In this document: one piece after another, positions 36,717 through 45,444 of the stretch | Numbering within the stretch: position 1 is the stretch's first letter | Layout: each line of letters starts with the position of its first letter | Source: Trebonia kvetii | GTDB taxonomy: Bacteria; Actinomycetota; Actinomycetes; Streptosporangiales; Streptosporangiaceae | Direction: 5' to 3' | Assembly (NCBI RefSeq): GCF_007827045.1 | Contig: NZ_RPFW01000006.1 | Span: 310,001 to 374,000, forward strand | DNA length: 64,000 nt | Notes under the pieces: generated by a model | The model's database searches: none | Seen by the model: the letters and a program-made list of their open reading frames with translations, nothing else | Told to the model about the DNA's origin: nothing | Made by a program: the position numbers and the translations under genes

Positions 36717-38207
36717 ATGCCCGTGTCAGATTCCACCTCCGTCGCCCAGAAGGCTACCTTGACCGCCGACCAGCGTAGGGCCGCCGCAGTCCTGCTGCGT
36801 GCCAATACCTCACCCACCGTGGCCGAACTTGGCGAGTTGTTCGCCGCGGCGGGCCACGAGCTGGCGCTCGTCGGCGGCCCGGTGCGGGACGTGTTCCTTC
36901 GCGGCACGCCACCCGACCTCGACCTGACCACCGACGCGGTGCCAGAGCGGGTGCTCGAGATCACTAAGGCCTGGGCGGACAAGACGTGGACGGTGGGCAT
37001 CGAGTTCGGCACGATCGGCCTGCGCAAGCGGAACGAGATCTTCGAGATCACCACGTACCGGAGCGAGGCCTACGACCGCAACTCGCGCAAGCCGGAGGTG
37101 AAGTACGGCACATCGCTGGTGGCAGACCTGGAGCGGCGGGACTTCACGATCAACGCGATGGCCGCGCGGCTGCCCTCCTTCGAGCTTGTCGACCCGTTCG
37201 GCGGGCTCGCCGCGCTGAAGGAAAAGGTACTAAGGACGCCAGGTAGGCCAGAGGACTCCTTCTCCGACGATCCGCTGCGCATCCTGCGCGCGGCCCGGTT
37301 CGCCGCCAGGCTCGGCTTCACCGTGGCCGCGGACGTGCAGGCGGCGATGGGCGAGATGGCCTCGCGGCTGTCGATCGTGTCGGCGGAGCGGATCACCGAT
37401 GAGCTGTCCAAGCTCATGCTGACGGCGACGCCTGAGGCGGGGATTGACCTGCTCGTGCGGACCGGAGTGGCCCAGACCGTGCTGCCTGAGCTGCCCGCGC
37501 TGCGCATGGAAGTCGACGAGCACCACCGGCACAAGGACGTCTACACGCACTCGCTGATCGTGCTGCGCCAGGCGATCGACCTGGAACCGCGCTACGGTCT
37601 CGGGCCCGATCTCGTGCTGCGGCTGGCGGCGCTCCTGCACGACATCGGCAAGCCGGCCACCCGGTCGCTGCTGCCGGGCGGCAAGGTGGCCTTCCACCAC
37701 CACGAGGTGGTCGGTGCCAAGATTGCCCGCAAGCGGCTCACCGCGCTGCGGTTTCCCAACGAGGTCATCGATAACGTCTCCCGTCTCATCGAGCTGCACC
37801 TGCGCTTCCACGGGTACGGCGATGGCGACTGGAATGACTCAGCGGTCCGCCGCTACGTGCGGGATGCGGGGCCGCTGCTGACCCGGCTGCACGCGCTGAC
37901 CAGGGCCGACTGCACCACGCGCAACGCGAGGAAGGCGGCGCGGCTCGCGGCGACCTACGACGCGCTCGAGGCGCGCATCGAGGTGCTGCGCGAGCAGGAG
38001 GAGCTGGACAAGATCCGGCCCGACCTCGACGGCGGGGAGATCATGCGGATCCTCGGGCTCAAGCCGGGCCCGCTGGTCGGCAAGGCGTGGAACTACCTGC
38101 TCGAACTCCGGCTCGAGCATGGTGAGCTCGGCACCGAGCGGGCTACCGCCGAGCTGCTTGCGTGGGCCGAGCGGGAGGGGATTGCGCCGCCCGCCCCTGA
38201 ACGGTGA
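36717..38207 (+). CDS. pcnA: CCA tRNA nucleotidyltransferase
   Basis: A 496-residue class II nucleotidyltransferase that adds or repairs the tRNA 3' CCA. The catalytic motif is LVGGPVRDVFLRGTPPDLDL; the second motif is RRDFTINAMA; DPLRILRAARFAARLGF follows. A C-terminal HD domain is present (LAALLHDIGKPATR, HHHEVVGAKIARKRL), as in actinobacterial homologues. It diverges from DUF6049 with only 42 bases between starts. Its last 65 bases overlap the converging MFS gene. Confidence 0.95.
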   Translation: MPVSDSTSVAQKATLTADQRRAAAVLLRANTSPTVAELGELFAAAGHELALVGGPVRDVFLRGTPPDLDLTTDAVPERVLEITKAWADKTWTVGIEFGTIGLRKRNEIFEITTYRSEAYDRNSRKPEVKYGTSLVADLERRDFTINAMAARLPSFELVDPFGGLAALKEKVLRTPGRPEDSFSDDPLRILRAARFAARLGFTVAADVQAAMGEMASRLSIVSAERITDELSKLMLTATPEAGIDLLVRTGVAQTVLPELPALRMEVDEHHRHKDVYTHSLIVLRQAIDLEPRYGLGPDLVLRLAALLHDIGKPATRSLLPGGKVAFHHHEVVGAKIARKRLTALRFPNEVIDNVSRLIELHLRFHGYGDGDWNDSAVRRYVRDAGPLLTRLHALTRADCTTRNARKAARLAATYDALEARIEVLREQEELDKIRPDLDGGEIMRILGLKPGPLVGKAWNYLLELRLEHGELGTERATAELLAWAEREGIAPPAPER

Positions 38208-39555
38208 GCATCGCGTAAAGCGCCGCGGTCGCGACGTAAAGCGCGCCGACGACCAGCACGACGAGATACGACTTGCCCGTGCTCGGCAGGAACGGGATGG
38301 CGATCGCTGGCCCGAGGACGTAGGCCACGTTGAAGAGCATGTCGTAGAGCGAGAACACCCGGCCCATGTACGCGTCGTCGACCGTCTCCTGCACGGTGGT
38401 GTCCACGCAGATCTTCACGCACTGCGCGGACAGTCCGAGCATGAAGCCGAGGGCCAGGTACGTGTACTTGTTGAAGGTGGGGGCGAGCAGGATCGTGACG
38501 ATCCCGCCGATGAGCAGCCACAGGGCGATCCACTGGTCCTTGGAGAGCCGTTTCACGCCCTGGGGCGTGATCACGGCGGCAAGGCCAAACCCGATCGCTG
38601 AGGTGATCACGAGCAGCGTGACGCTGCCAAGAGCCTTGTTGCCGTTGCCGCCATGGAAGAAGTAGTTGCGGTAAAGCAGCAGCGCCGCGACGAGCAGCGT
38701 GCCGTACAGTGCCCGCTGCATGGCGATCACGCCGAGCGCGTAGGACGCCCTCCGCTTCTCCGCGAGGTGCTTGAGTCCGCCTGCCAAGCCGGCCACCACG
38801 TCCTTGAGGTCGCTGCCGAGGGTGGCTGCCCGCATCTCTCGCTTGACGGACTTGTCGGGGCCGAGCAGGCCCCTGTCCATCCGGGTGCCGACTAGGCTTG
38901 CGGCGATATAGCAGAGTCCGGCGAACCAGAGGGTGGCCGCGGAACCCAGTAGGCCGCCGCCGGTGACGAGGTGGACGCCGAGGCCCACCACGCCGCCGAC
39001 GAAGCCGATTATCGTGCCGGAGGTGGGGCCGACCGCGTTGGCCATGACCAGCTTGCCGGGCGGGACCACGTGCGGCGTGCCAGCGGAGACGGCGGACAGG
39101 AAGAACCGGTTCACGCCGAGCACGGCGAGTGCGCTGATGTAGAGCGGAACCCCGGTCTGCCCGCCGAGCACGACAAAGCCGGCGATGGCGACCATCGCGG
39201 CGCGGATCAGCGCGCCGTAGACGATGATCTGCCGCCGCGACCAGCGGTCGATGAACACGCCGGCGAAGGGACCGATCAGCGAATACGGCACGTAGAGCAC
39301 GGTGAACGCGTAGACCGCCGCCGTCGGGCTCGGGAAGGACTGCGCGGAGAAGAAGGCGTAGGCGGCGAACCCGGCGTTGAAGACGCCGTCGCCGCCCTGG
39401 CTGACCAGGCGGGCGGCGAAGAGCTTGCGGAAGTCCCGTTCGGCGAGCACCGACTTGAGATCGGCCCAGAAGGAGGACCGCCGCGTGGTTTCCTGCGGTG
39501 TCTCCTGCGATCCCGCTTCCCCTGTTGCCGCGTTCTCGTTTCCCCGTGCGGACAC
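38143..39555 (-). CDS. MFS transporter
   Basis: A 470-residue polytopic membrane protein with about 12 helices. An early helix pair (ARLVSQGGDGVFNAGFAAYAFF) and the MFS loop motif GVFIDRWSRRQIIVYGAL between helices 2 and 3 are clear. The N-terminal 40 residues are polar. Such proteins near pcnA are usually called efflux or macrolide-type MFS permeases; the substrate is unknown. Its 3' end overlaps pcnA by 65 bases, tail to tail. Confidence 0.85.
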   Translation of the reverse strand: MSARGNENAATGEAGSQETPQETTRRSSFWADLKSVLAERDFRKLFAARLVSQGGDGVFNAGFAAYAFFSAQSFPSPTAAVYAFTVLYVPYSLIGPFAGVFIDRWSRRQIIVYGALIRAAMVAIAGFVVLGGQTGVPLYISALAVLGVNRFFLSAVSAGTPHVVPPGKLVMANAVGPTSGTIIGFVGGVVGLGVHLVTGGGLLGSAATLWFAGLCYIAASLVGTRMDRGLLGPDKSVKREMRAATLGSDLKDVVAGLAGGLKHLAEKRRASYALGVIAMQRALYGTLLVAALLLYRNYFFHGGNGNKALGSVTLLVITSAIGFGLAAVITPQGVKRLSKDQWIALWLLIGGIVTILLAPTFNKYTYLALGFMLGLSAQCVKICVDTTVQETVDDAYMGRVFSLYDMLFNVAYVLGPAIAIPFLPSTGKSYLVVLVVGALYVATAALYAMLTVQGRAAQSPPARPTQAARR

Positions 39556-39597
39556 GGGATCAGCTTATCCGGGCGGCCTCTCAGACCCTAGGAACGG

Positions 39598-39647
39598 TGA
39601 TGGTGGATAGTTCTCCACATACGAGTGTGGAGAACTATCCACCATCA
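39598..39647. repeat. 50-bp perfect palindrome between ino1 and the MFS gene
   Basis: Positions 39598-39619 and 39626-39647 are exact inverted copies (22 bp per arm) around a six-base loop (TACGAG). The inner arm ends are CTCCACA and TGTGGAG. It lies 45 bases past the ino1 stop. As an RNA it would be a very stable hairpin, but no U-tract follows on the minus strand. Confidence 0.9.
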
Positions 39648-39692
39648 TGGCGTGCGCCCGCCATCCGATGTCGCGGACTTAGCCGCAGGGAA

Positions 39693-40787
39693 CTAGCGCT
39701 CGACCTCGCCCTTGATGAACTTCTCCACCAGGTCGCGGCAGGTGCTGTCGTCGAACTGCTCCGGCGGTGACTTCATGAAGTAGGAGCTCGCCGAGGTGAT
39801 CGGGCCGCCGATGCCGCGGTCCTTGGCGATCTTGCAGGCGCGCAGCGCGTCGATGATGACGCCGGCCGAGTTCGGTGAGTCCCAGACCTCGAGCTTGTAC
39901 TCCAGGTTCAGCGGGGTGTCGCCGAAGGACTTGCCCTCAAGGCGGACGTAGGCGAACTTGCGGTCGTCCAGCCACGGCACGTGGTCCGACGGGCCGATGT
40001 GCACGTCGGCCTTCGCCATCTCATGCGGGATCTGCGAGGTCACCGACTGGGTCTTGGAGATCTTCTTGGACTGCAGGCGCTTGCGCTCCAGCATGTTCAT
40101 GAAGTCCATGTTCCCGCCGAAGTTGAGCTGGTAGGTGCGCAGCAGCTCAACGCCGCGGTCCTCGAACAGCTTGGCGAGCACGCGGTGCGTGATGGTCGCG
40201 CCGACCTGGGACTTGATGTCGTCGCCCACGATCGGGACGCCGGCCTCGGTGAACTTCGCGGCCCACACGGGGTCGGAGGCGATGAACACCGGCAGCGCGT
40301 TGACGAAGCCCACCTTGGCGTCGATGGCGCACTGGGCGTAGAAGCGGTCCGCCTCCTCGGAGCCGACGGGCAGGTAGCAGACGAGCACGTCGGCCTGGGC
40401 CTCGCGCAGCGCCGCGACCACGTCGACCGGCTGGTCGTCGGACTCGGTGATGATCTCCCGGTAGTACTCGCCGAGGCCATCGAGCGTGTGGCCGCGCTGG
40501 ACGATCACGCCGGTCGGTGCCACGTCGGAGAACTTGATCGTGTTGTTCTCGCTGGCGAAGATCGCCTCGGCGATGTCGAGCCCGACCTTCTTGGCGTCCA
40601 CGTCGAAGGCGGCGACCACCTCGACGTCTGACACGTGATAGTCGCCAAAGCGAACGTGCATGAGGCCCGGGACGCGGGCGTCATCGGCGGCGTCCTTGTA
40701 ATATTCGAGACCCTGGATGAGCGAGCTCGCGCAGTTGCCCACCCCCACGATGGCAACGCGCACGGTTTTAGCAGGCACAGCACCCAT
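39693..40787 (-). CDS. ino1: myo-Inositol-3-phosphate synthase
   Basis: A 364-residue NAD-dependent enzyme that converts glucose-6-phosphate to inositol-3-phosphate, the entry to phosphatidylinositol and mycothiol in actinobacteria. The N-terminal Rossmann motif VAIVGVGNCASSLIQGLEYYKD, the actinobacterial signature YLPVGSEEADRFYAQCAIDAKVGF, LNFGGNMDFMNMLERKRLQSKK and SAGVIIDALRACKIAKDRG are present. It follows the PadR gene with a one-base overlap, so the two are co-transcribed. Confidence 0.96.
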   Translation of the reverse strand: MGAVPAKTVRVAIVGVGNCASSLIQGLEYYKDAADDARVPGLMHVRFGDYHVSDVEVVAAFDVDAKKVGLDIAEAIFASENNTIKFSDVAPTGVIVQRGHTLDGLGEYYREIITESDDQPVDVVAALREAQADVLVCYLPVGSEEADRFYAQCAIDAKVGFVNALPVFIASDPVWAAKFTEAGVPIVGDDIKSQVGATITHRVLAKLFEDRGVELLRTYQLNFGGNMDFMNMLERKRLQSKKISKTQSVTSQIPHEMAKADVHIGPSDHVPWLDDRKFAYVRLEGKSFGDTPLNLEYKLEVWDSPNSAGVIIDALRACKIAKDRGIGGPITSASSYFMKSPPEQFDDSTCRDLVEKFIKGEVER

Positions 40788-41446
40788 CAGGATGACTCCT
40801 TCTCGCTTCTGCGATCTTTAGTTCCGGGATCTATGGAAATCGGGGCCGCTGGCGGGTAGGGTCCGCCCGCGGCACCGGTCGTTGCCTCCGACCGCCGCTC
40901 TTCGGCGATCAGCTCATTCAGCCAGCGGACATCGCGCTCCACGGCTTCGAGGCCGTGCCGCTGTAGTTCGAGCGTGTAGCTGTCAACGCGCTCGCGGGTG
41001 CGCGCGAGCGCCGCGCGCAGCCCTTCCACCCGGTCTTCGAGACGGCTCCGCCTGCCCTCGAGAATGCGCAGCCGGATGTCCGCCCTTGTCTGGCCGAAGA
41101 AGGCGAAGTGGACGCCGAACTCGTCGTCCTCCCACGCGGCGGGGCCCGAGTTGATGAGCAGGTCCTGGAACCGCTCCTTGCCCTCGGCGGTCAGCCGGTA
41201 GACGATCTTCGACCTGCCCGGTGCCCTGACCGGCCTGATGTCCGCACCGGGCTCGTCGCCTTCCTTGGCGATCAGGCCCTCGGCGTACAGCTTGGTCAGG
41301 CAGGGGTACAGGGTGCCGTATGAGAGCGCGCGGAACGTGCCGAGCAGCATGTTGAGCTGCTTGCTGAGCTCGTAGCCATGCATGGGCGTTCGGTGCAACA
41401 GCCCAAGGACGGCGAACTCAAGGACGGCAGTCCGGTTCCGGCCCAC
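40787..41446 (-). CDS. PadR-family transcriptional regulator
   Basis: 219 residues: an N-terminal winged helix (LEFAVLGLLHRTPMHGYELSKQLN, RALSYGTLYPCLTKLYAEGLI) and a long C-terminal coiled-coil dimerisation helix (RILEGRRSRLEDRVEGLRAALARTRERVDSY). The homologue at the same place in mycobacteria lies next to ino1. It is probably an autoregulator and regulator of ino1, since a cluster of CGATATCT repeats lies just upstream of its start. Confidence 0.9.
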   Translation of the reverse strand: MGRNRTAVLEFAVLGLLHRTPMHGYELSKQLNMLLGTFRALSYGTLYPCLTKLYAEGLIAKEGDEPGADIRPVRAPGRSKIVYRLTAEGKERFQDLLINSGPAAWEDDEFGVHFAFFGQTRADIRLRILEGRRSRLEDRVEGLRAALARTRERVDSYTLELQRHGLEAVERDVRWLNELIAEERRSEATTGAAGGPYPPAAPISIDPGTKDRRSEKESS

Positions 41447-41484
41447 GGCATCTCCCCCGGTGGGTAGGCTTGTGTGTATCTAGA

Positions 41485-41521
41485 CGATATCTCTTGCCGA
41501 TATCTCGGTCCGATATATCGG
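41485..41521. promoter_or_regulatory. Candidate PadR operator: three CGATAT-containing repeats
   Basis: CGATATCTC (41485-41493), CGATATCTCGG (41498-41508) and the perfect palindrome CCGATATATCGG (41510-41521) lie 39-75 bases upstream of the PadR start, at 13-base steps. The arrangement looks like a tandem operator covering the promoter of the padR-ino1 unit. Confidence 0.5.
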
Positions 41522-41657
41522 CCCAACGATTCTCAGCATAGGCCACTGTTCCCCGGCAGGCAACCGGCCGTTCATGTGCGCTTGGCCATAGAGCCCTGAT
41601 AGCGGGCGATCGCGTATCCGGCGGTGTGGGGATTGCCCTCCGCGCGATACTGGATCT

Positions 41658-42071
41658 ATGGCAGCAGGCACAGCCACCCGACGCTCCGTTGTGGACTACG
41701 CGCTTGCCCGGCGCGCCGCCCTCGCGTCGGTGCGGTCCGGCCACACCACGATGGCGGACGCCTGCGACGCCCATCCGTACCTGCTCCGCGCGGCCAAGTA
41801 TCACGGTGAGCCCACCGAAGAACGCTGCCCGATCTGCCGTAAGACGAATGTCACACACGTGACCTATGTGTACGGAGACGAACTCGGACAGTACGCGGGA
41901 CGGGTCAAGCGGACCTCTGAATTGGCTGAGATGGCCGCCGAATACAGCGAATTCCGGGTCTATGTGGTTGAGGTCTGCCAAAGTTGTGGCTGGAACCATC
42001 TCGCCACGTCGTACGTGCTTGGCACCGGCGAGCCGCCAGCCCGCCGCGGGCGCCGCGCACGTCCGACCTGA
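41658..42071 (+). CDS. DUF5318 family protein
   Basis: A 137-residue protein matching the actinobacterial DUF5318 family found upstream of the ponA-type PBP (M. tuberculosis Rv0049). It has two CxxC pairs (CPICRK and CQSCGW), likely a zinc-ribbon, with HVTYVYGDELGQYAGR between them. The N-terminal helix RRSVVDYALARRAALASV is conserved. Function unknown. The start is an ATG directly after a GATCT stretch. Confidence 0.85.
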   Translation: MAAGTATRRSVVDYALARRAALASVRSGHTTMADACDAHPYLLRAAKYHGEPTEERCPICRKTNVTHVTYVYGDELGQYAGRVKRTSELAEMAAEYSEFRVYVVEVCQSCGWNHLATSYVLGTGEPPARRGRRARPT

Positions 42072-42262
42072 ACCTCGGAATCCTGTCGCTCTACCCGAAG
42101 GCCTGACGGGTGGATTACGTCGGGACAAAAAGATTCAGCAGCCTGGGCGGTTCACGTCAGCATGTAACGTGTGGGATCGGCGGGACCAGGCTGCCCCGCT
42201 TTTCCAGCCACGGGCGTGCCTAAGCCGGGCCCTGACGATATCCCAGTCAGGACCAGGCCACA

Positions 42263-45200
42263 ATGGCTCGCTCACAGCCACTGCGAGGACGTGTGAGTAG
42301 CAACGACTTTGACGGGCCGAATTTCCGGCCCGCTGGGCGGGAAGCTGACGGGCAGGGGGCCGGAGACCAGGGGGCGGGACACGACGCGCCCGATGCGGGA
42401 AGTGCCGGATACCCGGCGCCCGAGGGGTGGGAGACGGGCGGCTTCTGGCGCGACTCTTCCATCGACTCCGACTACGAGACCAACCTGCAGGGTGCGATCC
42501 GCCCGGTCGACCGGGGTCCGGGTCAGGACCCCGGCTACAGCTACTGGGCCGACGGCAGAGGCTGGGAGAACTCACCTGGCGCGAGTGCGCAGCCGGGCCC
42601 GGCTGGCCAGCCGGGCCAGCCGTCCGACCCCACAACGTTCGACACGACTCGCGGCTACGGCGCAGGCCCAGCCGGCGGGTACGGCGGCGCGGCGGGCTAC
42701 CCCGGCGGTTACGGGCCTGGCGGCCCGGTGGGCCCCGGCGGCCCTGGAGGTCCAGGAGGACCCGGGGGTCCCGGCGGCGCGGGGAGGCCGGGTGGTCCGC
42801 GGGGCCGGAACGGCAAGCCCAAGGTCCCCTGGTGGCGGCCGACCTGGAAGAAGGCGCTCGCCCTCACCGGCGGCGTGTTTCTCCTCATCGTGCTCAGCAT
42901 GGTCAGCGTCTATGAGTACCTGTCGCACAGCGCGGTGATCCCCGCCGCGCTCGCCTCGGCCAACTACCAAAACACGATCGTCTACTACAACGACGGCAAG
43001 ACTGTCATGGGCACGATCGGCACGGTCAACCGGCAGGACCTGACCTACCAGCAACTACCGGTGAACCTGAAGAACGCGGTGCTGGCCGCCGAGGACAAGA
43101 ACTTCTTCACCGAGGGCGGCATCTCGCCGACCGGCATCCTGCGCTCCGCCTACGACGACCTGATGCACGGCGGCACGTCCGGCGGCTCAACGATTACCCA
43201 GGAGTTCGTCCGCAACTACTACACCGGCATCGGCGTGCAGCAGACGGCGAGCAGGAAGATCAAGGAGATCTTCATCGCGCAGAAGCTGGCCGGCGAGAAG
43301 TCCAAGCCGTGGATCCTCACCAGCTACCTGAACCTCATCTACCTGGGTAAGAACTCCTACGGTGTCGCCGCTGCCGCGCAGACCTACTTCGGGCTGCCAG
43401 TGAACAAGCTGTCCATCGCACAGGACGCGGTGCTCGCCTCGATCATCCAGCAGCCGTCCAACTACCCGCAGCTCCAGTACCGCGACAACCTCAAGGCCCG
43501 CTGGACGGCGGTGCTCGCCGACATGGTGAAGGACAACTTCATCACCCAGGCGCAGGCGGACGCCGCCACGTTCCCGAAGATGCTGACCGACACGACGTCG
43601 TCCACTGTTACCGATGCGGTCGGGGTGCTTGCCAACAACAGCGACCCGTGGGCCCCGTACATCCTCAAGGTGGTTGAGAACGAGCTCACCGGCGTGGACC
43701 ACGTGACACAGCAGCAGCTCGAGACCGGTGGCATGCGGGTGGTCACCACGATCAGCCGCCCGATGGAAGTCGCGATGTACAAGGCGGTCAACACCAACAT
43801 CGCCGCGATCAAGGCGACACCTGGCGCTAAGTACCCCTCGTACATGCGCGTCGGCGCCGAACTGCAGAACCCTAAGAACGGCGAGATCCTCGCGACGTAC
43901 CCCGGCCCCGGTCAGAAGATGACCCCCAAGAAGTGCGCCGAGTGGAACTGCGACGTGGACATGTCCATCTACGCGCGAGAGCAGGTCGGTTCGTCGTTCA
44001 AGCCGTACGTGCTCTCCGCCGCGGTGGCGGGCGGGATGAACGCGAGCACCAGCATCCTGAACGCGGCGCCGGCGCTGTGCGTCCCGCCAGACTACGACGC
44101 GCTCAAGCTGTCCCAGGACATGAAGTACTACTCCACGAGCGCATGCTCCCAGAACAACCTGAGCGCCTACTTCCCGGTGCAGAACGACGGCGGAGAGGTG
44201 ATCGGCGACCCCAAGAAGCTCTGGGGGGTTTCCCCGCAGACCGCGCTCGCGCAGTCGTCCAACACCGCCTTCACCGACCTGGCGCACCGAGTCACCACCT
44301 CGAAGGTCATACAGATGGCGCAGGCCTACGGTGTGAACATCTCTGCCTTCACGCAGGGTGGCTCGAACCTTGACCAGATGGTGGGCCAGGTTGGCCTCGC
44401 CCTCGGCACCGCCTCGCTCACCGTCAACGAGCAGGCCACGATGCTGGCCACCATCGCCGACAACGGCGTCTACCACACGGCACACGTCGTCAAGTACTGG
44501 CAGCTACCCGACGGTCCGCAGCAGAAGCCGATCACGCAGACCCGCGGTGTGCTCGACCCAACCAACGCGGCCAATAACGCGGCGCTCGCCTCGCAGGTCC
44601 AGTACGCGATGTCGATGACGACGGTGAACGGCACCGGCACCTCGGCCGCGGTCGGCCTTGGCAACCGGCCGATCATCGCCAAGACCGGAACGACGACCAA
44701 CTCGCACGCCGGCTTCTTCATCGGTGCGATCCCGCAGTACTCGCTGGTCGTCGGGATGTTCACCGAGTCGCAGGCCGCGAACTCGCCGGAAAGCCTGGCC
44801 GTGCTCACGGGCGGCGGCTTCGGCGGTTACTGGCCGGCGAAGATCTGGAACTCCTTCGCACAGGCGGAGTTCGCCAGCCTCCCGGTGCAGAACTTCGAGA
44901 ACCCCACCTTCTCCGGCGATAAGTGGATCCAGATCGGCAAGCTGCCCAAGAAGAAGTCGACTTGCACGTTCACGATCCACGGCCACAAGATCACGATCCC
45001 GCTCACCGGCAAGAACAAGAACAAGAAGTGCAACCAGGTGACCCCGACGCCGACCCCGACGCCGACCCTCACGCAGCCCCAGAACTGCCATGGCCACAAG
45101 CGCAACTGCTTCCCCACCCCAACCCCGACAACCTCGTCGACATTCGGCTTCCCCACCCAGACGTCGTCGCCCACCGCGACGCCGATTAACTCGACGACCG

Positions 45201-45409
45201 GGACGCCGACGAGTACCGCGACCTCAAGCCCGACGAACACGACGACGGGTCCTGGCAACGGCGGCGGTAACGGTGCCACGGCCACGGCGAACGGCGTGCG
45301 GGCCGGCCTCGCGGTTGGCGGAGTGCTCACGGTGCTGCTGCCCGGGTCACTGTTGTGGACGACCCTGTCGCGGAGACGTCGCAGGCGCGGGAAGGGCACG
45401 GCAGAATAG
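42263..45409 (+). CDS. Class A (bifunctional) penicillin-binding protein
   Basis: 1048 residues: a ~190-residue Gly/Pro-rich cytoplasmic tail, one membrane helix (ALALTGGVFLLIVLSMVSV), a GT51 glycosyltransferase domain (AAEDKNFFTEGGI with catalytic Glu near 276; GGSTITQEFVRN), and a transpeptidase domain with SSFK near 577, SSN and KTGTTTNSHAGFF. After the transpeptidase come a short Cys-containing segment, a Thr/Pro-rich linker and a second hydrophobic helix (LAVGGVLTVLLPGSLLWTTL) with a basic tail. It builds and crosslinks peptidoglycan. GTG 42293 (GAGG four bases before) is a strong alternative start. Confidence 0.95.
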   Translation: MARSQPLRGRVSSNDFDGPNFRPAGREADGQGAGDQGAGHDAPDAGSAGYPAPEGWETGGFWRDSSIDSDYETNLQGAIRPVDRGPGQDPGYSYWADGRGWENSPGASAQPGPAGQPGQPSDPTTFDTTRGYGAGPAGGYGGAAGYPGGYGPGGPVGPGGPGGPGGPGGPGGAGRPGGPRGRNGKPKVPWWRPTWKKALALTGGVFLLIVLSMVSVYEYLSHSAVIPAALASANYQNTIVYYNDGKTVMGTIGTVNRQDLTYQQLPVNLKNAVLAAEDKNFFTEGGISPTGILRSAYDDLMHGGTSGGSTITQEFVRNYYTGIGVQQTASRKIKEIFIAQKLAGEKSKPWILTSYLNLIYLGKNSYGVAAAAQTYFGLPVNKLSIAQDAVLASIIQQPSNYPQLQYRDNLKARWTAVLADMVKDNFITQAQADAATFPKMLTDTTSSTVTDAVGVLANNSDPWAPYILKVVENELTGVDHVTQQQLETGGMRVVTTISRPMEVAMYKAVNTNIAAIKATPGAKYPSYMRVGAELQNPKNGEILATYPGPGQKMTPKKCAEWNCDVDMSIYAREQVGSSFKPYVLSAAVAGGMNASTSILNAAPALCVPPDYDALKLSQDMKYYSTSACSQNNLSAYFPVQNDGGEVIGDPKKLWGVSPQTALAQSSNTAFTDLAHRVTTSKVIQMAQAYGVNISAFTQGGSNLDQMVGQVGLALGTASLTVNEQATMLATIADNGVYHTAHVVKYWQLPDGPQQKPITQTRGVLDPTNAANNAALASQVQYAMSMTTVNGTGTSAAVGLGNRPIIAKTGTTTNSHAGFFIGAIPQYSLVVGMFTESQAANSPESLAVLTGGGFGGYWPAKIWNSFAQAEFASLPVQNFENPTFSGDKWIQIGKLPKKKSTCTFTIHGHKITIPLTGKNKNKKCNQVTPTPTPTPTLTQPQNCHGHKRNCFPTPTPTTSSTFGFPTQTSSPTATPINSTTGTPTSTATSSPTNTTTGPGNGGGNGATATANGVRAGLAVGGVLTVLLPGSLLWTTLSRRRRRRGKGTAE

Positions 45410-45444
45410 CCTCCGTCGGCAATAGTCACCAGCGGGGAGCGGCA

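Noticed and set aside
42709..42900. Gly/Pro repeats in the PBP N-terminus as a possible CRISPR or mobile repeat
   Set aside because: They are codon-level repeats (Gly-Pro-Gly-Gly) in a low-complexity cytoplasmic tail. No spacers.
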